Positions 44,951-55,452 are shown, counted from the stretch's first letter. The stretch: 64,000 bases of DNA from Streptacidiphilus sp. 4-A2 (GCA_014284505.1 JAAFYY010000001.1:4030001-4094000); one strand, 5' to 3'. The notes: generated from the letters alone by a model not told the origin. Program-made: numbers and translations.

Positions 44951-47087
44951 TCAGTGCAGACCGGGGATGAACTGGACGACCAGGTCGATGGCCTTGATCC
45001 CGACGAAGGGCAGGATCAGACCGCCGACACCGTAGATCCCCAGGTTCCGCCGCAGCAGCGACTGGGCCGAGGAGGGCTTGTAGCGCACCCCGCGCAGGGC
45101 CAGCGGGATCAGTCCGATGATGATCAGCGCGTTGAAGATGATCGCCGAGGTGATCGCCGACTTGGGGCTGTGCAGGTCCATGATGTTCAGCGTGTTCAGG
45201 CCCGGGTAGACGCTGGCGAACATGGCCGGGATGATCGCGAAGTACTTCGCGACGTCGTTGGCGATGGAGAAGGTGGTCAGCGCACCACGGGTGATCAGCA
45301 GCTGCTTGCCGATCTCCACGATCTCGATCAACTTGGTGGGGTTGGAGTCCAGGTCCACCATGTTCCCGGCCTCCTTGGCGGCCGAGGTACCGGTGTTCAT
45401 GGCCACGCCCACGTCGGCCTGCGCCAGCGCCGGAGCGTCGTTGGTGCCGTCCCGGTCATCGCGACCAGCTTGCCACCCTCCTGCTCCTTCTTGATCAGCG
45501 CCATCTTGTCCTCGGGCGTCGCCTCGGCGAGGAAGTCGTCGACTCCCGCCTCCTCGGCGATGGCGGCGGCCGTCAGCGGGTTGTCACCCGTGATCATGAC
45601 GGTCTTGATGCCCATGGCCCGGAGGTCCTCGAAGCGCTGCTTGATGCCGGGCTTGACGACGTCCTTGAGGTAGATCACGCCCAGGGCCTGGGCGGGTGCG
45701 CTGCCGCGCTTCTCGGCGACGACCAGCGGGGTGCCGCCGAGGTTGGAGATCCGCTCGACCGCGCCCTCCAGCGCGGCGCCGGTGCTGCCGCCGTTCTCGC
45801 GGACCCAGGCGGCGACCGAACCGGCCGCACCCTTGCGGATGCTGTGGATTCCTGACGGTCCGTCAATGTCCACGCCGGACATCCGGGTCTGCGCGGTGAA
45901 CTCGATCCAGAGCGCGTCCTTCAACTCGCCCTGGGAGCGCTCGCGCAGGCCGTACTTCTCCTTGGCCAGCACCACGATCGAGCGGCCCTCGGGGTCTCGT
46001 CGGCCAGCGAGGACAGCTGCGCGGCCTCGGCCAGTGCGCCCTGCTCGACCTGATCGATCGTCAGGAACTCTGCGGCCTGGCGGTTTCCGAAGGTGATGGT
46101 GCCGGTCTTGTCGAGCAGCAGGGTGGACACGTCGCCGGCGGCCTCGACCGCGCGGCCGGACATCGCCAGCACATTGCGCTGCACCAGCCGGTCCATCCCG
46201 GCGATGCCGATCGCCGACAGCAGCGCCCCGATGGTCGTCGGGATCAGCGCCACCAGCAGCGCCACCAGCACCACGATCGTCTGCTCGGCCCCCGCGTACT
46301 TCGCCATCGGCTGCAGGGTCACCACCGCCAGCAGGAACACGACGGTCAGCGACGCCAGCAGGATGTTCAGCGCGATCTCGTTCGGCGTCTTCTGCCGCGA
46401 AGCACCCTCGACCAGCGCGATCATCCGGTCGATGAAGGTCTTGCCCGGCTCCGAGGTGATCTTCACGACCACCCGGTCCGACAGCACCTTGGTCCCGCCG
46501 GTCACCGCACAGCGGTCACCACCGGACTCCCGGATCACCGGCGCCGACTCACCGGTGATCGCCGACTCGTCCACCGAGGCCACGCCCTCGACCACGTCAC
46601 CGTCGCCCGGGATCACCTGTCCCGCCTCGACGACCACGAAGTCACCCAGCCGCAGTGCCGTGGCCGGCACCTCCTCCTCGGCGACATCCGTCGCCCCGGG
46701 AGCCCAGGCACCGACGACCCGACGGGCCACCGTGTCGGTCTTGGTCTTGCGCAGCGTGTCCGCCTGCGCCTTGCCACGGCCCTCGGCCACCGCCTCCGCC
46801 AGATTGGCGAAGACCACGGTCAGCCACAGCCACACGGTGATCACCCAGGCGAAGACGCTGGGCTTCTCGATCGCGGAGAGAGTGGTCAGCAGCGAGCCGA
46901 TCTCGACCACGAACATCACCGGGCTCTTGAACTGGACTCTGGGGTCCAGCTTCTTGAGCGCGTCCGGGAAGGAGGTCAGGAGCTGCTTGGGGTCGAGCAG
47001 ACCGGCCGACAGGCGGTGTTCGGGCTCACCCGCTGGCTGCTGCGTGTCCGGCCCGGCTGCCGGGCTCTGGAGAGTGGGGGTGGTCAT
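44951..47087 (-). CDS. kdpB: Potassium-transporting ATPase ATP-binding subunit KdpB (two frameshifts)
   Basis: A P-type ATPase of about 712 residues. [20 protein letters not shown] carries the phosphorylated aspartate, [20 protein letters not shown] the TGES motif of the actuator domain, and [20 protein letters not shown] with [20 protein letters not shown] the hinge. Breaks lie near 45995 and 45455. The ATG overlaps the kdpA stop as TGATG, so the two are translationally coupled. Confidence 0.95.
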
Positions 47088-48751
47088 CAGTGGAGACCTT
47101 CCGCGAGCGGCCCGAGTGCCAGGGCCGGGAAGTAGGTGAGCCCGACAACGATGAGGATGACGCCGGAGAGCATCCCCACGAAGAGCGGAGTGTGGGTCTT
47201 GAGCGTGCCGACGGTCTCGGGCACCGGCTTCTGCCTGGCCAGTGAGCCGGCCAGGGCCAGCACGAACACCATCGGCAGGAACCGGCCGAACGCCATGGCC
47301 AGGCCGAGGGCCTCCTGCCAGTGGTTGCTGGTGACGGTGATGCCGGCAAAGGCCGAACCGTTGTTGTTGGCCGCCGAGGTGAACGCGTAGAGCACCTCGG
47401 AGAAGCCGTGCGGTCCCGTGTTGAGCATGCCGCCGCCGTGGCCCGCCTTCAGCGACATCGCCAGGCCGGTGCCGCAGAGCACGATCGCCGGGGTGGTGAG
47501 GATGTAGAGCGAGGCGAACTTCATCTCCCGGGCGCCGAGCTTCTTGCCCAGGTACTCCGGAGTACGGCCGACCATGAGACCGGCCACGAACACCGTCACC
47601 ACGGCCAGGACCAGGATGCCGTAGAGCCCGGAGCCGGTACCGCCGGGCGCGATCTCACCGAACATCATGTTCAGGATGGCCGTGCCGCCACCGAGCGCGG
47701 TGTACGAGTCGTGCGCGGAGTTGACCGCGCCGGTCGAGGTCAGCGTGGTCGAGGCGGCGAACAACGAGGAGCCCGGGATGCCGAAGCGGACTTCCTTGCC
47801 CTCCATCGCGGCACCGGCGATCTTCGCGGCCGCACCCGAGTGCTGCCACTCGAAGAAGGTGATCAGTGAGGCCGAGAGCACCCAGTACAGGCCCATCACC
47901 GAGAGGATGGTGTAGCCCTGCTTGTTGCTGCCGACCATCTTGCCGAAGGTCCGGCAGAGCGCGAACGAGATCACCAGCAGGAGGTAGATCTCCAGCAGGT
48001 TGGTGAAGGGGTTCGGGTTCTCGAAGGGGTGCGCGGAGTTGGCGTTGTAGAAACCGCCGCCGTTGGTGCCCAGCTCCTTGATGACCTCCTGCGAGGCCAC
48101 CGGCCCGCCCGGGATCGACTGCGGGCTGCCGGAGAGGGAGGTGTAGATGTGCGCGACGTGGAAGTTCTCCACGACCCCGCCGGCCACCAGGACCAGGGCG
48201 AAGACCACCGAGATCGGCAGCAGCACACGCAGGGTGAGCCGGGTGAGGTCCACCCAGAAGTTGCCGAGCTTGTCGGTCTGGCTGCGGGTGAAGCCCCGGA
48301 TCAGCGCCGCCATCACGGCGATGCCGACCGCGGCGGACAGGAAGTTCTGGACCGCCAGGCCGCCCATCTGGACCAGGTGGCCCATGGTCGACTCACCGGA
48401 GTACGACTGCCAGTTGGTGTTGGTGACAAAGGAGACCGCGGTGTTCCACGCCATCGCCGGGCTGACCGCCGGGAATCCCAGGGACAGCCACAGGTGGTTC
48501 TGGAGCCGCATGAAGGCGTAGAGGAAGAGGACCGAGATCGCCGAGAAGGCGAACACGCTCCGCAGATAGGCGCCCCAGCTCTGCTCCGCGTCGCCGTCGA
48601 CGCCGATCAGCTTGTAGATGCCGCTCTCGACCCGGAGGTGCTTCCTGGTGGTGAGCGTGTGCGCCATGAAGTCGCCCAGTGGGCGATAGGACAGCGCGAG
48701 GGCCGCGACCAGCGCCAGGGCCTGGAGAAAGCCCGCAAGGGTTGGGTTCAC
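47087..48751 (-). CDS. kdpA: Potassium-transporting ATPase potassium-binding subunit KdpA
   Basis: An intact 554-residue membrane protein, the K+ channel-like subunit derived from four MPM repeats. The start, GTG at 48751, gives [20 protein letters not shown]. Filter segments include [40 protein letters not shown] and [20 protein letters not shown]. High-affinity K+ uptake under potassium limitation. The start codon overlaps the kdpF stop as TAGTG. Confidence 0.97.
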   Translation of the reverse strand: MNPTLAGFLQALALVAALALSYRPLGDFMAHTLTTRKHLRVESGIYKLIGVDGDAEQSWGAYLRSVFAFSAISVLFLYAFMRLQNHLWLSLGFPAVSPAMAWNTAVSFVTNTNWQSYSGESTMGHLVQMGGLAVQNFLSAAVGIAVMAALIRGFTRSQTDKLGNFWVDLTRLTLRVLLPISVVFALVLVAGGVVENFHVAHIYTSLSGSPQSIPGGPVASQEVIKELGTNGGGFYNANSAHPFENPNPFTNLLEIYLLLVISFALCRTFGKMVGSNKQGYTILSVMGLYWVLSASLITFFEWQHSGAAAKIAGAAMEGKEVRFGIPGSSLFAASTTLTSTGAVNSAHDSYTALGGGTAILNMMFGEIAPGGTGSGLYGILVLAVVTVFVAGLMVGRTPEYLGKKLGAREMKFASLYILTTPAIVLCGTGLAMSLKAGHGGGMLNTGPHGFSEVLYAFTSAANNNGSAFAGITVTSNHWQEALGLAMAFGRFLPMVFVLALAGSLARQKPVPETVGTLKTHTPLFVGMLSGVILIVVGLTYFPALALGPLAEGLH

Positions 48752-48840
48752 TAGAACTTCTCCGGGAGGATCAGGGCGGCGATCAGGTAGCCGACAAGAG
48801 CGACGGACACGATCAGGCCCACGATGTTGTCGGCGCTCAT
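48751..48840 (-). CDS. kdpF: Potassium-transporting ATPase small subunit KdpF
   Basis: A 29-residue peptide, [20 protein letters not shown] then AALILPEKF, forming one membrane helix. It stabilises the Kdp complex in the lipid bilayer. The ATG at 48840 follows GGAGG with eight bases between. The stop overlaps the kdpA start by one base. Confidence 0.93.
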   Translation of the reverse strand: MSADNIVGLIVSVALVGYLIAALILPEKF

Positions 48841-48892
48841 CGCACTACCTCCAGGGCAGTGGTGGGGACGGTACGGGCGGCGAAGAGGCTTT

Positions 48893-48976
48893 TCACAGCT
48901 TCTCCACCCCCTTGACGATCAGAGCGAGGACGGCGAACACAAGGATCGTCACCCCGACGAAGAGCACGTCGAGCAT
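48893..48976 (-). CDS. Small single-helix membrane peptide upstream of kdpF
   Basis: A 27-residue open frame, MLDVLFVGVTILVFAVLALI then VKGVEKL: one hydrophobic helix with a positively charged C terminus, 52 bases before kdpF and on the same strand. Comparable peptides precede kdpF in other actinomycetes as I recall, and the pattern is close to KdpF itself, so it may be a second small Kdp subunit. A GTG nine bases upstream (48985) is an alternative start. Its ribosome site is weak. Confidence 0.65.
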   Translation of the reverse strand: MLDVLFVGVTILVFAVLALIVKGVEKL

Positions 48977-49171
48977 GAGGGTCACACCCCGGCTATCAAC
49001 TGGAATCAGGCCGCCTCGGAGGGCTCCGGACGGCGCCGGTCCGACCGGCACCGCTCAGGTAAGCGCACGTCACCCGGGTGCAGCAGCCTCGTTAACGCCC
49101 CTCTTGCGCGGCACGGCCAGGCATTGACACGGCCTTTACGCCGCCGCGACCGCGCCGTTGCCTGGGCCGGT

Positions 49172-49189
49172 GGATACCGCCCGGTATCC
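49172..49189. promoter_or_regulatory. Palindrome in the kdp / sugar-locus divergent region
   Basis: GGATACC-GCCC-GGTATCC is a perfect seven-base inverted repeat in the gap between the kdp operon (start about 48980) and the SIS gene (49331). It could be an operator for either. No other element in 48990-49330 is convincing. Confidence 0.35.
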
Positions 49190-49330
49190 CGGCCTGTCGG
49201 CCGCTGGTCCCCCGGATCGCCGCTGGACAGGTGTTCCCGTCGTCGCAGCAGAGCTGTATGCTCGTTTCTGCTCGAAGCTCGGTGCTAATGAGCAGTTTCA
49301 ATCAAGCGACTTAGACCAGAGGAGTGTGCC

Positions 49331-50245
49331 GTGTCCTGGACCGCGCAAGAGATCGCCTCCCAGCCCGACTGCTGGCAGCAGGCCCTGGACCGGCTCCCCG
49401 AGTTCGCGCCGCTGCTCCCCCGTCAGGGCGAGCGGGTGGCCGTGGTCGGCTGCGGAACCTCCTGGTTCATGGCGCAGTCCTATGCCGCGCTGCGCGAGCG
49501 GGCCGGGCACGGCGAGACCGACGCCTTCGCCGCCTCGGAGACCCCCGAGCTGGCCGGTGCCGTGGGCCGGCGCTACGACCGGGTGCTGGCGCTGACCCGC
49601 TCCGGCACCACCACCGAGGTGCTGGAGCTGCTGGAGCGGGTGCGCGGACAGGTGGCCACCACCGCGATCACCGCCGACCCGGCCACCCCGGTCTCCGACC
49701 TGGCCGACGAGCTGGTGGTGCTGGACTTCGCCGACGAGCGCTCGGTGGTGCAGACCCGCTTCCCCACCACCCAGCTGCTGCTGCTGCGGGCGCACCTCGG
49801 CGAGGACGTCTCCGGCGTGCTCGCCGACGGCGCCGCGGCCGCGGCCGCGCCGGTCGCCGAGGTGCTGCTGGAGGCCGAGCAGATCAGCTTCCTCGGCCGC
49901 GGCTGGACCTACGGGCTGGCCCGCGAGGCCGCGCTCAAGGTCCGCGAGACCGCCGCGTGGTGGACCGAGTCGTACCCGGCGATGGAGTACCGGCACGGGC
50001 CGATCAGCGTCGCCCGGCCGGGCCGGGTGGTCTGGAGCCTGGGCGAGCTGCCGGACGGGCTGGCCGAGCAGATCGCGGAGACCGGCGCTCATCTGGAGCT
50101 CCGCACGCTGGACCCGGTGGCGGAACTGGTCCGGGTGCAGCGCCTGGGCGCGGCCCTGGCCGCGAAGCTCGGCCGGGACGTGGACAACCCCCAGCACCTC
50201 ACCCGCTCCGTGGTGCTGCCCGGCGCCACGGCCGCGCAGCCGTGA
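49331..50245 (+). CDS. SIS-domain sugar isomerase/deaminase (AgaS/GlmS-like)
   Basis: An intact 304-residue protein with two SIS (sugar isomerase) domains. The GTG at 49331 follows GAGGAG. RVAVVGCGTSWFMAQSYAAL, VLALTRSGTTTEVLELLERV and ISFLGRGWTYGLAREAALKV followed by RETAAWWTESYPAMEYRHGP are the phosphosugar-binding elements of the AgaS and GlmS isomerase group. The likely role is deamination/isomerisation of an amino-sugar phosphate. The stop overlaps the next start (GTGA), and a kinase and an aldolase follow, giving a full route from amino sugar to triose phosphates. Confidence 0.88.
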   Translation: MSWTAQEIASQPDCWQQALDRLPEFAPLLPRQGERVAVVGCGTSWFMAQSYAALRERAGHGETDAFAASETPELAGAVGRRYDRVLALTRSGTTTEVLELLERVRGQVATTAITADPATPVSDLADELVVLDFADERSVVQTRFPTTQLLLLRAHLGEDVSGVLADGAAAAAAPVAEVLLEAEQISFLGRGWTYGLAREAALKVRETAAWWTESYPAMEYRHGPISVARPGRVVWSLGELPDGLAEQIAETGAHLELRTLDPVAELVRVQRLGAALAAKLGRDVDNPQHLTRSVVLPGATAAQP

Positions 50246-51234
50246 TTGTCACCGTCACCCTCAACCCCGCGCTGGACGTCACCTACCGGCTCGACCGGCT
50301 GCACCTGGGCCGGGCCAACCGGGTCGCCTCGGTGCACGAGCGGGCCGGGGGCAAGGGCGTCAACACGGCGCGGGTGCTGACCGCGCTCGGCCGGCCGGCC
50401 CTGATCACCGCTGGTCGGCGGGGCCTCCGGGATCCGCTTCCGCGCCGATCTGGACGCCGCCGGCCTGCCCTACCTGCTGACCCCGGTCCAGGGCAGCAGC
50501 CGCCGTACCATCGCGGTCGTCAGCGGCACCGGACCGGACGCCGGTTCGGGCGACGGCTCGGACGACGGCTCGGGCGACGGTTCCGAGGCCGGCTCGGGCG
50601 ACGGGGTGCAGGTCACCGGGCTGTGGGAGCCCGGACCGCAGATCACCGCCGAGGAGTGGGCGCACTTCGCCGAGCGGGACTTCCCGGCCGCGCTCAGCGG
50701 CGCCGACGCGGTGGTGCTCTCCGGCAGCCTGCCGCCCGGCGTCCCGCAGGACGCCTACGCGACGCTGCTGAACCGGGCCGCCGCCCTCGGCGTGCCCGGC
50801 GTGCTGGACGCCGACGGCGCCGCCCTGCAAGCCGGACTGGCCGGTCGGCCGGCGCTGGTCAAGCCGAACGCGGAGGAGGCCGAGCGGGCCACCGGCGCCC
50901 AGGACCCGGCCGAGGCCGCGGCCCGGCTGTGCGCCCTGGGCGCGGCCGCGGCCGTGGTCACCGCCGGTCCGGACGGCCTGTTCGGCCGCACCGCGGACGG
51001 CTTCGCCTGGCACACCCCGCGCCGCGGCGGGTGTCCGGCAATCCGACCGGAGCGGGCGACGCCGCGACCGCCGCACTGGTCCGGGCGCTCACCGAAGGAC
51101 GCTCCTGGCCGCAGGCCACCGCCGACGCCGCCGCGCTCGCCGCGGCGGCGGTGGCCGCGCCACTGGCCGGGGAGTACGACCCGGCGCTCTACGCCGAACT
51201 CAGCGAGCAGGCCCGGCCCGGCAGGCAGGACTGA
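50242..51234 (+). CDS. PfkB-family sugar-phosphate kinase (1-phosphofructokinase / tagatose-6-phosphate kinase type) (two frameshifts)
   Basis: The GTG at 50242 overlaps the SIS stop. IVTVTLNPALDVTYRLDRLH, ERAGGKGVNTARVLTALGRP and the C-terminal GNPTGAGDAATAALVRAL (catalytic Asp in GAGD) are PfkB signatures, and VVLSGSLPPGVPQDAYATLL and PALVKPNAEEAERATGAQ fit the LacC/FruK subgroup. Breaks near 50410 and 51030. Between residues 93 and 115 there is an inserted acidic repeat built of GSGDGS/GSDDGS units (DNA near 50535-50605), which relatives lack as far as I know. It would phosphorylate a ketose phosphate for the aldolase encoded next. Confidence 0.85.
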   Translation: MIVTVTLNPALDVTYRLDRLHLGRANRVASVHERAGGKGVNTARVLTALGRPALITAGRRGLRDPLPRRSGRRRPALPADPGPGQQPPYHRGRQRHRTGRRFGRRLGRRLGRRFRGRLGRRGAGHRAVGARTADHRRGVGALRRAGLPGRAQRRRRGGALRQPAARRPAGRLRDAAEPGRRPRRARRAGRRRRRPASRTGRSAGAGQAERGGGRAGHRRPGPGRGRGPAVRPGRGRGRGHRRSGRPVRPHRGRLRLAHPAPRRVSGNPTGAGDAATAALVRALTEGRSWPQATADAAALAAAAVAAPLAGEYDPALYAELSEQARPGRQD

Positions 51235-51300
51235 CCCGTCCGGTCCTGCGACCCCGCTCATGAATGCGAATTGACGATCCGTCAAAGGAGAACTGAAGCC

Positions 51301-52138
51301 GTGACATTGACCCCGACCGCCCGCATACTCCAGGCCGCCGAGAGCGGCGGTTTCGCCGCGGGATCCTTCAATGTCATCCAGCTGGAGCACGCCGAGGCGA
51401 TCCTGGCCGGAGCGGAGCAGGCCAAGGCGGCGGTGATCCTGCAGATCAGCGAGAACGCCGTGGGCTACCACGGCGGTCTGGCGCCGATCGCCGCCGCCAC
51501 CGCCGCCGCCGCGGGCCGGGATCCCGGCCGCGCTGCACCTGGACCACGCCACCCGGTTCGACCTGATCCGGGAGGCCGCGGACTGCGGCTTCGGCTCGGT
51601 GATGTACGACGGCTCGCGGCTGCCGTGGACGGAGAACGTGCGCAGCACCGCCGAGATCGCCGCCTGGTGCCGTGACCGCTGCCTGCTGGTGGAGGCCGAG
51701 CTGGGCGAGGTCGGCGGCAAGGACGGTGCGCACACCCCCGGCGTGCGCACCGACCCGGCGCAGGCGGCGGCCTTTGTCGCCGAGACCGGCGTGGACGCGC
51801 TGGCGGTGGCCGTGGGCTCCAGCCACGCCATGACCGTCCGCGAGGCGGCGCTGGACCTGCCGCTGATCGCCGAGCTGCGGGCGGCCGTACCGGTCCCGCT
51901 GGTGCTGCACGGCTCCTCCGGGGTGCCGGACGGAACGCTGCGGGAGGCGGTGGCGGCCGGGATGCGCAAGGTCAATATCTCCACCCATCTCAACCGGCTG
52001 TTCACCGAGGCGGTACGGGAGGCGCTGGCGGCCGACCCGAAGCTGGTCGATCCCCGCCGCTGGCTGGCCCCGGCCCGGGACGCGGTGGCGGCGGAGGTCG
52101 CCCGGCTGCTCCAGGTCCTGGGCGCGACCGGGCACTGA
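51301..52138 (+). CDS. Class II fructose/tagatose-bisphosphate aldolase (frameshifted)
   Basis: The GTG at 51301 follows AAAGGAGAA. The zinc aldolase signatures are FNVIQLEHAEAILAGAEQAK, ALHLDHATRFDLIREAADCG (zinc histidine), EAELGEVGGKDGAHTPGV, GSSHAMT and VLHGSSGVPDGTLREAVAAG followed by MRKVNISTHLNRLFTEAVRE. One break near 51520 (GRDP / PAALHLDH). It cleaves a ketohexose bisphosphate into triose phosphates. The KbaY/GatY type for tagatose is possible given the upstream SIS gene, but the sequence does not settle fructose versus tagatose. Confidence 0.85.
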
Positions 52139-52152
52139 CACCCCTGACGCCT

Positions 52153-52183
52153 GCGGCGCGGCACCACCTGGGCGCCGCGCCGC
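52153..52183. terminator. Terminator between the convergent arms of the sugar locus
   Basis: GCGGCGCGGC pairs with GCCGCGCCGC in a perfect ten-base stem, starting 14 bases after the aldolase stop and 26 bases past the convergent permease stop. Confidence 0.75.
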
Positions 52184-52208
52184 GGAGGGGTCAAGTCCCG
52201 TCAGGAAC

Positions 52209-53123
52209 TCACTTGTTGGACCCGAGCGTGAGGCCGGAGACGAACTGTTTCTGGAGCAGGAAGAAGACCACCAGCGTGGGCACCGCCACGATCAGCGCCG
52301 CCGCCGAGATCAGGTTGTTGTTGACGAAGAACTCCCCGGCGAGGTTGTTCAGCGCGGCGGTGACCGGGCGCTTGTCGCCGGTCTGCATCAGCACCGTGGC
52401 CCAGAAGAAGTCGTTGTAGATCCAGGTGAACTCCAGGGTCGCCAGCGCCGCCAGCACCGGGCGGCACAGCGGCATGATGATCTGCCAGTACTGCCGCCAG
52501 GCCGAGGCGCCGTCAACCACGGCGGCCTCGCCCAGCTCGGCCGGGATCGTGCGCATGTAGTTGGCCAGCACGAACGCGCAGAAGCCGGTCTGGAAGGCGA
52601 CATGGATCAGGATCAACCCGAGGTAGGAGTCGTCCATCTTGCCCGAGTCCGAGAGCCAGAGCGGCAGCGGGATCAGCTGGTACATCTTGTAGAGCGGGGT
52701 GATGATGGCCTGCTGCGGCAGCAGGTTGCCGGCCGTGAACAGGGTCAGCAGCGCGATGTTGACCCGGAACCGGTAGCGGGACACCACGAACGCCACCATG
52801 CTCGCCAGCAGCAGCGTGAGCACCAGGGCGGGCACGGTGATGATGACCGAGTTCCAGAAGTACAGCGGCAGGTCGGCCTGACTCCAGGCGGCGGTGAAGT
52901 TGCTGAAGCCGAAGTGGCCGCCGAGCGAGACATAGCCGTACTTCTCGGTGTCGGCGTAGGGGCGCAGCGCGGTGTAGAAGGCGTAGACCAGCGGGGCCAG
53001 CCAGAGCACCGAGGTGCAGATCAGGAAGACATGCAGGCCCAGGCGGCCGATCCGGGGCGGGCGCTTCGGGCGGGGGTCGGTCCCGGCGGCGGCCGGCGGG
53101 CGTACCGCAGTGGTGGCGCTCAT
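52209..53123 (-). CDS. Sugar ABC transporter permease, MalG type
   Basis: An intact 304-residue inner-membrane permease with six helices. The EAA loop, which contacts the ATPase, reads ELGEAAVVDGASAWRQYWQI. The ATG at 53123 overlaps the stop of the first permease (ATGA), and it ends FVSGLTLGSNK. No ATPase gene is nearby; in Streptomyces sugar importers of this type use the shared MsiK ATPase. Confidence 0.93.
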   Translation of the reverse strand: MSATTAVRPPAAAGTDPRPKRPPRIGRLGLHVFLICTSVLWLAPLVYAFYTALRPYADTEKYGYVSLGGHFGFSNFTAAWSQADLPLYFWNSVIITVPALVLTLLLASMVAFVVSRYRFRVNIALLTLFTAGNLLPQQAIITPLYKMYQLIPLPLWLSDSGKMDDSYLGLILIHVAFQTGFCAFVLANYMRTIPAELGEAAVVDGASAWRQYWQIIMPLCRPVLAALATLEFTWIYNDFFWATVLMQTGDKRPVTAALNNLAGEFFVNNNLISAAALIVAVPTLVVFFLLQKQFVSGLTLGSNK

Positions 53124-54046
53124 TCCTGCCCGTCCTTCCGGAAGATGCTGATCAGATACGGGATGATGAAGCACATCGAGATGACCAGCAGGATGGTGGC
53201 GAGTGCCGAGCCGAAGCCGATCCGGCTGGCCTCGCCGATGATGTTGTCGGTGACCAGCACCGAGAGCAGTTCGAGCCCGTCGGTGCCCTGGTTGATGACA
53301 TAGACGATGTCGAAGGCGCGCAGGGACTCGATCACGGTGATCACCATGACCACCACGTTGATCGGCCGCAGCGCGGGCCACACCACATGCCGGAAGGTCT
53401 GCCACTGCCCGGCGCCGTCCAGCGAGGCGGCCTCCTTGAGCGAGGGGTCGACGCTCTTCAGGCCCGCCAGATACATGATCATCACATAGCCGGTCTGCCG
53501 CCAGCAGGCCATCAGCAGCACCACCCAGATGTTCAGGTGGGGGTTGCCCAGCCAGTCGATCATGTCGTTCTGCCCGGCGTGCCCGGTCAGGTTGTTGACC
53601 AGGCCCTGGGTGGGCGAGAAGACCAGCTCGGTCATGAAGCCGATCAGCGCGAGCGAGAGCACCACCGGCAGGAACAGCACGCTCTGGTAGATCCGGGAGA
53701 AGCGGATCTGCTTGTCCACTGCACCGCCAGGAACAGTCGACCGGCGCGGGCAGGCAGAAGAAGACCACCAGCCAGATCAGGTTGTGCTGGAGCGCCGGGT
53801 AGAACTCGGGGTAGATCGTGAAGATGGCGTGGTAGTTCTGGAAGCCGACCCACTTGATCGAGGAGACGCCCCGATCCCGGGCCAGCTGGAAAAGGACAGG
53901 ACGACCGACAGCAGCGCCGGGACCCAGACGAAGGAGAAGGTGAGCAGCAGTGGCACGCCTGCCATCAGCGTGAGGACCACCCGGTCCCCGCGCGACAGGT
54001 GCCGTCGCCGAGTGCGCCGCCGGGGGGCAGCTTCCGATACGGTCAT
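53120..54046 (-). CDS. Sugar ABC transporter permease, MalF type (several frameshifts)
   Basis: The ATG at 54046 opens MTVSEAAPRRRTRRRHLSRG, then LMAGVPLLLTFSFVWVPALL. The middle helices lie in other frames around 53890-53720 (KWVGFQNYHAIF and LIWLVVFFCL). The C-terminal part is in one frame from 53719: YQSVLFLPVVLSLALIGFMT and the EAA loop SLKEAASLDGAGQWQTFRHV, ending at 53120. At least two breaks. It pairs with the MalG-type permease and the lipoprotein. Confidence 0.85.
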
Positions 54047-54126
54047 ACGAGCCTCATAGCTTTTAGGTGGACCTGACAGAACTGATGGCGCACCGCGTCG
54101 TGCGCCATCAGTTGGAGTAGCGGGGG

Positions 54127-55452
54127 TCAGCCGTTGCTCGCCCAGATCAGCTTGGCCTGCTTGTCGACGTTGGAGAGGATGCTGGAGACGTCCCGGGGCT
54201 GTTCAGGAACTGCTGGAGCGCCGGGAGCATGACCGGGTCGGCGAAGTCCGGACGGGTGTCGCGGTCCATGAACTGCGAGATGTGCGTGGCCTTCTGGATC
54301 AGCGCGACCGAGTCGGTCTGCGGCTGGGTGTACTTGGAGGTGTCCACGCCGTTGGCGGTGGCGATGTCGGCCGGGTCCGCGGCCAGCCACAGCTGCTGCG
54401 CGGGGCGGTGCCCAGGTACTCCAGCAGCGCGACCGCGCCGGCCCGGTTCTTCGGCGAGTGCGACACCATCATGCCGTCGATCGGGGCCTCGACCGAGTCC
54501 TGCCCGAAGCTCGGGTTGATCTCGGGGAAGGCGAAGAAGCCCAGGTCGTCGGCGTGGGCGCCGGTGAAGATGGTGCCGATCTGGTCGAGCCCGAGGACCA
54601 TCATCCCGGCCTGCTTGTTGAGCAGCTGGGTCGCGCCCTCCTGCCAGGTGAGGCCGAGGAAGCCCGGCGAGTAGAACGGGATCAGCTGCTTCCACTGGTC
54701 GAACACCGCCTTCACCTGCGGGGTGTTCCAGTTGGTGCCGTTGCGCATCAGGTCGATGTGGAAGTCGTACCCGTTCATGCGCATGTTCAGGTAGTCGAAG
54801 GTGCCCATGGCGGGCCAGCCGTCCTTGTCGGTGAAGGCGATCGGGATCAGCCCGTCGCTCTTCATCTTCGCGGCCAGCGCCACGTACTGGTCCCAGGTGG
54901 TGGGCACGGTGTAGCCCTTGGCCGCCCACAGGCTCTTGCTGTAGTAGACGGCCCAGGGGTAGTAGTCGAACGGGACGAAGTAGTAGTGCCCGTCCGTGCC
55001 CTTGCTCTGGGCCTTCATGGCGTCGGTGTAGTTGCCGCCGATCTTCGCCCAGACGTCGTCGAGCTGGTCGCACAGGCCCTGGTCGGCGAAGAACTGCATC
55101 CGCTCGCCGGCGAACCAGTCGAAGACGTCCTGCGGGTTGCCCTGGAGGTAGGTGGTGATGTTCTGCTGGAAGGTGTTGTGGTCGACCCAGTTGACGTCGA
55201 CGGTGTAGCCGGTGACCTTCTGGGCCTGGGCGAACAGCGTCTCGTAGGCGCCCTTCGGCTGCGGGACGGCGGCGTTGGAGCCGTACGTCACCACCTTGCT
55301 GCCGCTGCCGCTGCCGCCGCCCGACCCGCCGCTGCTCGCGCAGGCGGCGAGCACGGACGGCAGCGCGAGCGCGCCGGCGCCATCAGGGCGCCGCGAAGCA
55401 TCGAACGGCGGGTGAATCCTTGGTCGTTGGTGCCGCCGGAGCGTTGCATCAT
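54127..55452 (-). CDS. Sugar ABC transporter substrate-binding lipoprotein (three frameshifts)
   Basis: The ATG at 55452 follows GGGGAGGGG. The signal has a twin-arginine pair (FTRRSMLRGAL) and a lipobox (LPSVLAAC), so the protein is likely exported by Tat and lipid-anchored. A Ser/Gly linker precedes the mature extracellular solute-binding fold (family 1): VDVNWVDHNTFQQNITTYLQ, FDWFAGERMQFFADQGLCDQ, YYFVPFDYYPWAVYYSKSLW and GAVALLEYLGT. Breaks near 55380, 54410 and 54200; the end is LSNVDKQAKLIWASNG. It delivers an unknown sugar to the two permeases. Confidence 0.9.

Noticed and set aside
48990-49260. c-di-AMP (ydaO-type) riboswitch upstream of kdp
   Set aside because: A GGGGGACC motif is present on the minus strand near 49205, but the partner GGGTGA and the CAGCTAACCT element are not found in the expected order.
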